Shown piece by piece: positions 57,265 to 64,000 of a DNA stretch of 64,000 nucleotides; the stretch's first letter is position 1; each line of letters begins with the position of its first letter. The stretch is taken from the NCBI GenBank assembly GCA_026874595.1, contig CM049321.1:1052479-1116478 (forward strand), written 5' to 3'. Source of the stretch: Sipunculus nudus. Lineage: Eukaryota > Annelida > Sipuncula > Golfingiida > Sipunculidae. The notes under the pieces are model-generated. The model was given only the letters and a program-made list of their open reading frames with translations, was not told the DNA's origin and ran no database searches. The position numbers and the translations under genes are program-made.

Positions 57265-58822
57265 CATATGTCTCATCTATGCATCACTCAATTTGATTCA
57301 AACATATTTATGGGTCTTTTTGCTTGAAGAAATAACTTATTGATTTTGGAGTCAGCTAGTCAGGAGGATAAAGGTTGCAGGTCAAAGTTATTCACACATT
57401 GGTTGCCTAGTGATTACTCCAGTTTTAAGTGGTTAATTACCCATCACTTTAAAAAAGAATCAAATTGATGTGTCGGCAAAAGGCCACGGTGATAGGTCAG
57501 GGATTTTCACAATAAAAACTTTGTAGACCATCTCTATTTTTCTTGTATATATAACCATCGCACTCCAACTGGTACATCTTACTGTGTGCTCATAATTGTC
57601 AGTGACACTTGTGATATATGACTCTCTTTTGTATCAGCCCATGGAGTGATAAGGACATATCATTAGTGCATAAAAAAAACACTGTTGCCAGAATGCTTTG
57701 GCCAAGCATTAAGACTATGAGAGTTAAGTGTTAAGGTTTAGCTTCTGATTTATAAGGTGACTGGGACATTTTGCAGTTTATTTCATGGAATCATAGCAAT
57801 AAACTTAGTTTACTAGATATCTGAATATTATCATACAAATCATCAGATATACTATCAAGTGTTTGTTCTGATAATATGTGGGTCTGTACCTGGACAAAAG
57901 ATTATTTGATTACAAGACTCTTAGTGATGCTTTCCGCATATCTTTTCTGTCAGGTTTTGCAGCTTACCTACCCTGCTGACCCCGTTGAAAAGCAAGGTGA
58001 TAATTAAAAAATATATGACTCGCACTTTTTACATTTGCATGTCCATAAATCTGATATGAGAGCTCTCCAACCTGATCATGTCTTTTGAATTGTTTTGGAC
58101 ATTTATAACAGTAACATTCTTTGGAGCAATTGCCACAAGTTTGGTCTCTTATTGGAGGATTTGTGATATCAAATGTCAAACTTGTCAGAAATCCATTATG
58201 CCTGCCAGATAGCCAGCTCAGAAATCCTTTTGTAAGTGCAGTTTCTGTGATTATTTTTTTAATGTTTGGTCTCTTTTAGAGGATGTTTTTAGTCCAATTT
58301 CGGACATGTCAGAAATCCAATATGGCCACCAGGAAGCCATCTTTAAATTCCTTTAGAAAATAGTGTCTCACTATTAAAGTGAATGCAATGGGAATTATAT
58401 TAATGTTATCTTGCATTGGGTCAAAGATTTCTTAATAAATATGACCATCATTTATAAAAGCTCAGCACAGATCGCTTGTATTGAATAAAAAATAATACAG
58501 AAGCACTCGTTTCAGAATAACTCTTGCATGGATTTCCTTGATTTTTTGCTATTTATTTTGATCTTATATTTGGCCTGTGTGGTACTCCTTCATAGACTGA
58601 CATCAGTGGGATTAGTTCTTGATAGCCCATCAACCATACATTGTGCCTCAGACCATCAATTCACTGTTTTAACCAGACATATGTGATATATATTAATGTT
58701 AACGTAGAAAGTTTCAACAAAATAGGCATATAGGTTCTTCAACAATTTGATTGGAAGTTGTGAATTGTCGCAGGTCATGCTTCGCAGCTGAGCGTCATGA
58801 CCCATGGGTCACGTTTCCTTGT

Positions 58823-59742
58823 TGCATCATGGTTTCAGGCCACAAGTTTCATTTATAACACAGTGCAAATGTGATATATACCTAATTAGCAGGATTTAGT
58901 ATGCTTATTAAATTTTTTTTTCATCATTTGAATTTTTTACAGCATTTTATTCCAGTAAATCAATTAACGTTTATTATTATACTTTGCCTCATGTCCATTA
59001 TTCTATAATTTACAGGGTTTCATTGTAGCAGGGCGTTTTCCTCGTAGCTAATCAAATGCTTATAAAAATGAAAAACAAAAAGAAATAAGTATATTTTGCA
59101 TTTGCTAATATTTTCTAAAATTCAGCTAAGCGACGTGACCCCGGGGTCCCTTAGTTTTTGGCTTGCTGATAGCTCAGGGTATGTAAGCCTTGGTCACATG
59201 AAGTGCAAATGGCTGGAATTAAATATTAATTTGGTGTGACATTCACAGTTGTCCCAAAAATAATGTGATGTGTAGACTGCTTTGACCTTTATTCTGTTTT
59301 ATTTCTAAGTGCATGTACTGATTTGCAGAACCAAGTTAAATTGGTCTTGATAACTCCAGTGCATCAATTCTGATATTTGGAGAGCTGTTATTTAGCAAGA
59401 CATGGCATTCTTATACTTTGTTGATGGAAATGCATTCAGAAAGGTAAAGTTATTGTCATGGTGTGAATTGTTTGGGAACAACTGCACCAACCTTACCAAG
59501 TGGCAAATGTACATCATTGGGAGTGTATGACTCCAAAGTTATTGACTCAAATATCCCCTTAGTTCTATATCATGTGATTCTGCTTACATTGAATATTAAA
59601 TTTTAATATTTACTGCCTTTCTTTCAGCATATTGAAAACACTTGAGTGAGACATTCCCCACACAGAATCACACAAAGAAAATTATCCTTGTTCTCCGTGA
59701 AATACATGCACTTACTAAATATCAGTTTATAATCGAAGATAT
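58823..59742. other. Intron 2 non-coding DNA with one family II 3' end
   Basis: A family II-like 3' terminus (TCAGCTAAGCGACGTGACCC, then GGTCCCTTAG) lies at about 59122-59158 without a matching 5' end nearby. The rest shows no gene. Confidence 0.5.
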
Positions 59743-60023
59743 ATTTTATCTCTTGCTTTATATTATATTTTTATCAGGCACAAAAAATATCTCTTGCTTT
59801 ATATTATATTTTTATCAGGCACAAAAAATATCTCTTGCTTTATATTATATTTTTATCAGGCACAAAAAATACCTCTTGCTATATATTATATTTTTATCAG
59901 GCACAAAAAATATCTCTTGCTTTATATTATATTTTTATCAGGCACAAAAAATATCTCTTGCTTTATATTATATTTTTATCAGGCACAAAAAATATCTCTT
60001 GCTTTATTTTATATTTTTATCAG
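59743..60023 (+). repeat. Seven tandem copies of the 3' splice site, 41-bp period
   Basis: The segment TATATTTTTATCAGGCAC recurs so that CAG sits at 59775, 59816, 59857, 59898, 59939, 59980 and 60021, exactly 41 bp apart. Each copy carries a pyrimidine-rich stretch (TCTCTTGCTTTATATTATAT), CAG and GCACA. Only the last is followed by the conserved sulfotransferase coding sequence. As 41 is not a multiple of 3, only the acceptors 123 and 246 bp upstream of the last keep the frame. They would add 41 or 82 residues. Confidence 0.95.
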
Positions 60024-60963
60024 GCACATAACAAACTACGAAATGAAGAAGTTGCAGCATTTCCTGTCACGCATGCTCTCTGACTTACCGAGCAAGATGC
60101 CAGTAGATTTTCTATATAGCCGGTTTACTATTAGGTCAAAGGTCGCATGGAGTGTTTCAGTGAGAAAATGCATTAAAAATTACACAGGACTCGATGTCTA
60201 TGACCCATTTGTAATGTTCAAGATGGAAAGGTGTCTATGCAATTCTTCTGAACCTAACCTTGATCGTTTACGGGATTGTTATGCCAACAGAACCTTTAAT
60301 CAGGAAGAAGATATTAAATTTGCACTTTGTTTGCCCAGAAGCGTCCAGTGCCATCGCAAATGTGTTCAAAGGATACAAAGTAAAGCAGGTATTTGTGTCG
60401 GATTGATGGATGACTGGTGTAGGTCATCAAAGGTGTCGGTGACAAAAACAGTGCGGCTTTCAATGATAATTGTGGAGAACATGTTGAAAGAAAACCCAGA
60501 AATACTTGTAGTGCATTATGTCAGAGATCCTCGGGGCATGTACCTTTCAATGAAAGAAGCTCAGTTAATGTCACAAGCCTCCAGTGGTGACTGGTTCAAG
60601 GTAATGGAACAATTGTGTACACTTATTATGGATAACATCCTAGCAACAGAAAGAATATATTCAAAATATCCAAACAATGTGATGACTCTGAGATATGAAG
60701 ACCTTGCTAGGACACCATTAAAATATGCTGAAGCATTATATACATTTATTAATATATCCTTACCATCATCTGTTAGAGAGTGGATTGTTGAGAACACAGA
60801 GGCAAAAACAGACTCAGGGCGCTGGGGCACATCAAGGAAAAATTCTTACAAGACTTCTCGAGCTTGGATGAAAAATATACTGGAGGAAGAGGCTGATGCA
60901 ATAAATCAACGATGTGAAACTGTCCTGGATAAGCTTGGATATGCTCAAAATTATACAGTCTAG
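60024..60963 (+). CDS. Sulfotransferase gene, C-terminal catalytic exon (CHST family)
   Basis: The last coding exon, ending with TAG at 60961-60963. Its first base completes the Arg codon from 42664-42665 and the reading continues RHITNYEMKKLQHFLSRML. The 3'-phosphate binding motif is YVRDPRGMYLSM (from about 60517). A cysteine-rich middle (CLCNSSE through MDDWC) and several N-glycosylation sequons (NYT, NSS, NRT, NIS) fit a lumenal enzyme of the GlcNAc/Gal/GalNAc sulfotransferase group (CHST1/3-like). The C-terminal WGTSRKNSYKTSRAW segment is a further family feature. The three exons sum to 1278 bp (425 codons plus stop), close to the family's usual 390-480 residues. Exact acceptor specificity cannot be told. 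Six duplicate acceptors lie just upstream. Confidence 0.93.
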
Positions 60964-61122
60964 AAAAAAATGTAGTCACCCGGTAATATGCAATTAAGTG
61001 CCTGTATTTGTGTATCTTGAAAATGAAGATTAAACGTGAATTAATTTGAAATTTGTGTGATAATTTTTATGGGCAATTGTCGTGTTCTCTCAATTCAGTC
61101 AATACATCTAGCTATATAAAAA

Positions 61123-61173
<51 letters not shown>

Positions 61174-61450
61174 CACGTGTTCCCATCTGGGGATCAACAG
61201 CACTGAATTTTCCATACGAGTGAATGTAGCTTTTATATATTGCATTCTTACATCACACATATCTTTCTGAAGCGTCATTAACTCGTGCTACATTCCTTGG
61301 TTTTCACTATATCATATATTGGTTACCTGACAACTCTGTGAATATATTTCACTTTTCTTTCCTATTTTATAACCTTTTACAAAACTTTTTATTTAAAATT
61401 TGAAAACATGGCATTCAATTTATTATAAATGCTTGCTTGCAAAATAAAAC
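60964..61450 (+). other. Sulfotransferase 3' UTR and flank
   Basis: Possible polyadenylation signals are ATTAAA at 61029-61034 and AATAAA near 61443. A (TA)n microsatellite lies at about 61125-61173. No coding. Confidence 0.5.
61125..61173. repeat. (TA)n microsatellite
   Basis: About 48 bp of uninterrupted TA, followed by AACACGTGTT. Confidence 0.95.
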
Positions 61451-61582
61451 ACCAGAAACACCACAAAAAAACACCAGCAGATAACAGCTGGTTTTCTCAA
61501 CAAAGGAGGCATGTGTAAGGGAAATGTTCACCATTCCCACACTTCTCATCATTAAACAGGGTGCTTAAGATGACAAGTTTGT

Positions 61583-62070
61583 AGTTCAGCTGACTGTAAG
61601 TCAACTGAGGTATAGGAGTGGCCCTTTGTCCATTGGCCGTCTGGTCATATATTAACAGGGCACAAAACGTAACTGCAAGTCCTAGAAACTTCTCAGTGAA
61701 CAAAAAAAAGTTCAATAAAAAATCTCCTTGGAAACCTAAAATTAGGTAACTGCGACCTAGATCCTCTGAGCTATAGGGCTTGGAAGTACCCCCAGAATGA
61801 TAAAAAAAATTGATACAAAACCTCTAATATCTTGATAATTATTGCATGGATTGTCATGATACTTGCCTTGAATATTGACCATGACTAGTTTTGTCAGTTC
61901 CTAAAGAAGTAATGGCACCACCTGTATTTTTCATATTTTTTCAAATATTTTTCTTTTTTATTTACTTTAAAATAACAACAATCATGACAGTTTCTCAGCT
62001 GTGATTCCATCAAGTGTCCCAAAACATGGTGTGTTCATTGATCACAAGTGGATGCCCTATAGAAATCACC

Positions 62071-62103
<33 letters not shown>

Positions 62104-62540
62104 CATCCGTCTATCTACACAAATTTTTTACAGATGATTACTTCAGGTTGGATTGACATATGGATTTCAAACATGACTTATACATGGCCCACCACGTAAG
62201 AAAGTATCCGGTATGAATTTTGGGTCATGAGGTCAAAAGTCAAGTTCCCTTAGACTTACTTATTTAAAAAGATTATGGCTGCATTTTAAGCCAAGCTTTT
62301 CCTCCCAAACTTTCCATCTTGCACGTTTAGGTGACTTGCCAGTATGGGGAGAGCATAATTGAATTTGGGGTCCTAAGGTCAAGGTCGCAGGGGTCATCTG
62401 TTCTCAAATTAGTTTTCAGATGATAACTCCAATTTTGTTTGATATATTGGTTACAAACTTAACTTTTATGTGGCTCACAACTAAAGTAAGAACCCTGTTG
62501 ATTTTGGGTTCCAAAGGTCAAGGTCACAAAACCTGTTTTT
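61583..62540 (+). mobile_element. Family II fragments (two subtypes joined)
   Basis: It starts AGTTCAGCTGACTGTAAGTC with a weak CCGTC head and the GGGCACAAAACGTAAC block. A (CTGT)n-rich head of a related AGGTCA-containing segment begins near 62070. AGGTCA hexamers occur near 62230, 62377 and 62512. It runs into the next copy at 62541. Confidence 0.55.
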
Positions 62541-63581
62541 AGCTCAGCTGAATGTAAGTCATCAGAGCTATAGCGATCACCCTTTGTCCGTCGTCCTTCA
62601 GGCCATATGTCCGTCATCAGGGCACAAATCGTAACCGCTGAACCTCGAATTTTCCTACTTGACATCCAGGGGGGTCCATGAAATTCTTGAAAACCTGGAA
62701 TTAGGTCTCTGTTACCCATATTCTTCCAGCTTTGGGGCTCCAAAATACCCCCCCAGAATAATGGAAAAATTGATACAAAAGCTCAAGTAACTGAATAACT
62801 AATGCATAATGCATTGATCACCATGATTCTGTGCATAGGTATTGATCATCAGTGTGGAGTGTTTCATCAGTTTCTGCAAACTGGAGGATGCTACCTGTAT
62901 TTTTATGAATTTTTTTCTCTATTTTTTAGACCTTAAAAGATGCAGTCATCTGTTGATAGGGGACAAATCCTAAGGACTGGACCTAGAATCTTTTCTCTTA
63001 ATATGCAGGGATGTCCATGAAAAGTCTCCATGGAAACCTAAAATTAGGTCTCTGTTACCCATATTCTTCAAGCTATGGGGCTCTGAAGTACCCCCCTCCC
63101 AGAATAATGCAATATTTGATACTAAAGCTCAAGTATCTGAACAACTAATGCATTGATCACCATGATTTCTTTGCATAGATATTGGTCATGGAGTGTTTCA
63201 TCACTTTCTGCAGATTGGTGGCGCCACCTGTATTTTTTTCGATTTTTTTTTTCTCTATTTTTGAGACCTTAAAAGATGCAGACATCTGTTCACAGGGCAC
63301 AAATGGTAACCATTGGACCTAGAACCTTCCATCTTGACATGCTGGATTGTCAATAAAAATATCTTCGTTGAAACCTGAAATTAGGTCTCTGTTACCCATA
63401 TCTTCTGAGCTATGGGGCTCAGTAGACCCCAAGGAATACTTAAAATTTAATAAAAAAGCTCTAGTATCTCAACAAATTGTGCATTGCTTGCCATGATTCT
63501 TTGCATGCATATTCATCATGGAGTGTTTTTTCAGTTTTTGCAGACTGGTGGCGCCACCTGGATTTTTTCCAATTTTTTTTT
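62541..63581 (+). mobile_element. Family II element, GACCTAGAATCTT subtype, interrupted
   Basis: It has AGCTCAGCTGAATGTAAGTC after a T-run, then three blocks of about 350 bp (near 62640, 62960 and 63300), each with ATTAGGTCTCTGTTACCCAT. The second and third blocks end in a GGTGGCGCCACCTG motif (63221, 63548). The T-run after the third block is the insertion site of the family III copy that follows. The same subtype is at 34762-35826. Confidence 0.62.
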
Positions 63582-64000
63582 AGCAAACCTGTGAGCTTAT
63601 GCAATGGTGTGGCGTCGTCCGTCGTCCATTGTCTGTACGTAAACCCATACCCATACTATCTTGAAAAAGGCAAGAGGTGGCATCACGAAATTTTATTTAA
63701 ATAATTAGTCATCTAAAAAACTATATCGGATTTTGCTTATTTTTTGGCTAACTGCATTTTCTTAGATTTTATAGGGAAAAAGTTAAAAAAGTTTGAAAAA
63801 ATCTTCTTCTCCGAAACTGTTCAGCCAAATTGTCCAATATTTCACAGAAATGATTCCTTGAGTAATCTTTCTCAAGTTTGTTTGAATGGTTTAAGTTCGG
63901 TGATTATGGGTCGAGTTACTGGAAGTTGAACTTAGTCATCTGTCCATAAAAGCATACTAAAATTACAATCGCAGAAACGGCTGGAGCTATCATCACCAAA
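63582..64000 (+). mobile_element. Family III element, 5' part, cut by the window end
   Basis: AGCAAACCTGTGAGCTTATG follows TTTTTTTT, then GTCGTCCGTCGTCC. The body (TTGGCTAACTGCATTTTCTT, then AGGGAAAAAGTTAAAAAAG) is collinear with 30571-30725 joined to 32886 onward. This shows the uninterrupted form of the site occupied by the inner family III copy. Confidence 0.7.

Larger units (their letters stand above)
48427..58822 (+). mobile_element. Family II element (AGGTCA-rich), split by a LINE, in intron 2
   Basis: The 5' end is AGCTCAGCTGACTTTCAGTC at 48427. The 3' end is GCAGCTGAGCGTCATGACCC near 58784-58803, followed by a slightly altered terminus ending CCTTGTT (58822). Removing the LINE (49451-57264) and one 14-bp duplication leaves about 2.57 kb, collinear with 25661-28091. 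The uninterrupted equivalent of the LINE site is at about 26500-26530. Confidence 0.78.

Noticed and set aside
59743-60023. CRISPR-like array
   Set aside because: Units are contiguous with no unique spacers, and the genome is animal. The same applies to the 57-bp array and the 340-bp satellite.
59642-60031. Open frames over the 41-bp array as a repeat protein
   Set aside because: Intronic repeat open in all frames. It is meaningful only as alternative acceptor readings of the sulfotransferase gene.

Overview
This window is AT-rich, repeat-dominated eukaryotic nuclear DNA. The spliced type II membrane carbohydrate sulfotransferase gene, the Ty3/gypsy and L1-like elements, and the many interspersed copies that begin with a CCGTC-rich run all point to a lophotrochozoan animal, most likely a mollusc (bivalve or gastropod). 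That placement is an inference from repeat style and gene content. There is no sign of bacterial or organelle DNA.

Layout. 1-1790 is gene-poor DNA with a 30-31 bp minisatellite at the left edge. 1791-10407 is a complete, very young Ty3/gypsy LTR retrotransposon: two 915-bp LTRs that read as identical, a tRNA-Lys-type primer binding site, a PNMA-like Gag, an uninterrupted Pol, a polypurine tract and a short target duplication. Gag and Pol are joined by a candidate -1 frameshift signal. 11.8-15.4 kb is a repeat element with perfect 14-bp inverted termini and a satellite core of about 340-bp units arranged as dimers. From 15.8 to 41.7 kb the DNA is a stack of related non-coding elements (called here families I, II and III). 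All start in a T-run followed by a short inverted terminal motif and a CCGTC-rich stretch. All end with the inverse motif, a small GC palindrome and CTTG followed by Ts. They are inserted in one another and into a decayed gypsy element (about 24.7-30.1 kb). The reverse transcriptase gene of that decayed element carries a 17-copy, in-frame 57-bp expansion.

The only host gene recognised is the sulfotransferase on the + strand, with three exons: 42110-42194, 42413-42665 and 60024-60963. The splice phases agree, giving 425 codons before the stop. Its second intron is about 17.4 kb and contains a nested series: a family II element, interrupted by a 7.8-kb L1/Tx1-like LINE (minus strand, 14-bp target duplication), itself interrupted by a 2.49-kb DNA element with 34-bp perfect inverted termini. 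The 3' splice site ahead of the last exon has been duplicated in tandem seven times with an exact 41-bp period. The remaining 61.0-64.0 kb is 3' flank and more family II/III repeats.

The transposons act independently of the host gene. The biologically interesting points are the multiplied splice acceptor, the Gag-Pol recoding signal, the in-frame RT minisatellite, and the common architecture and uniform orientation of the T-run elements, several of which carry dense transcription-factor-like motifs.
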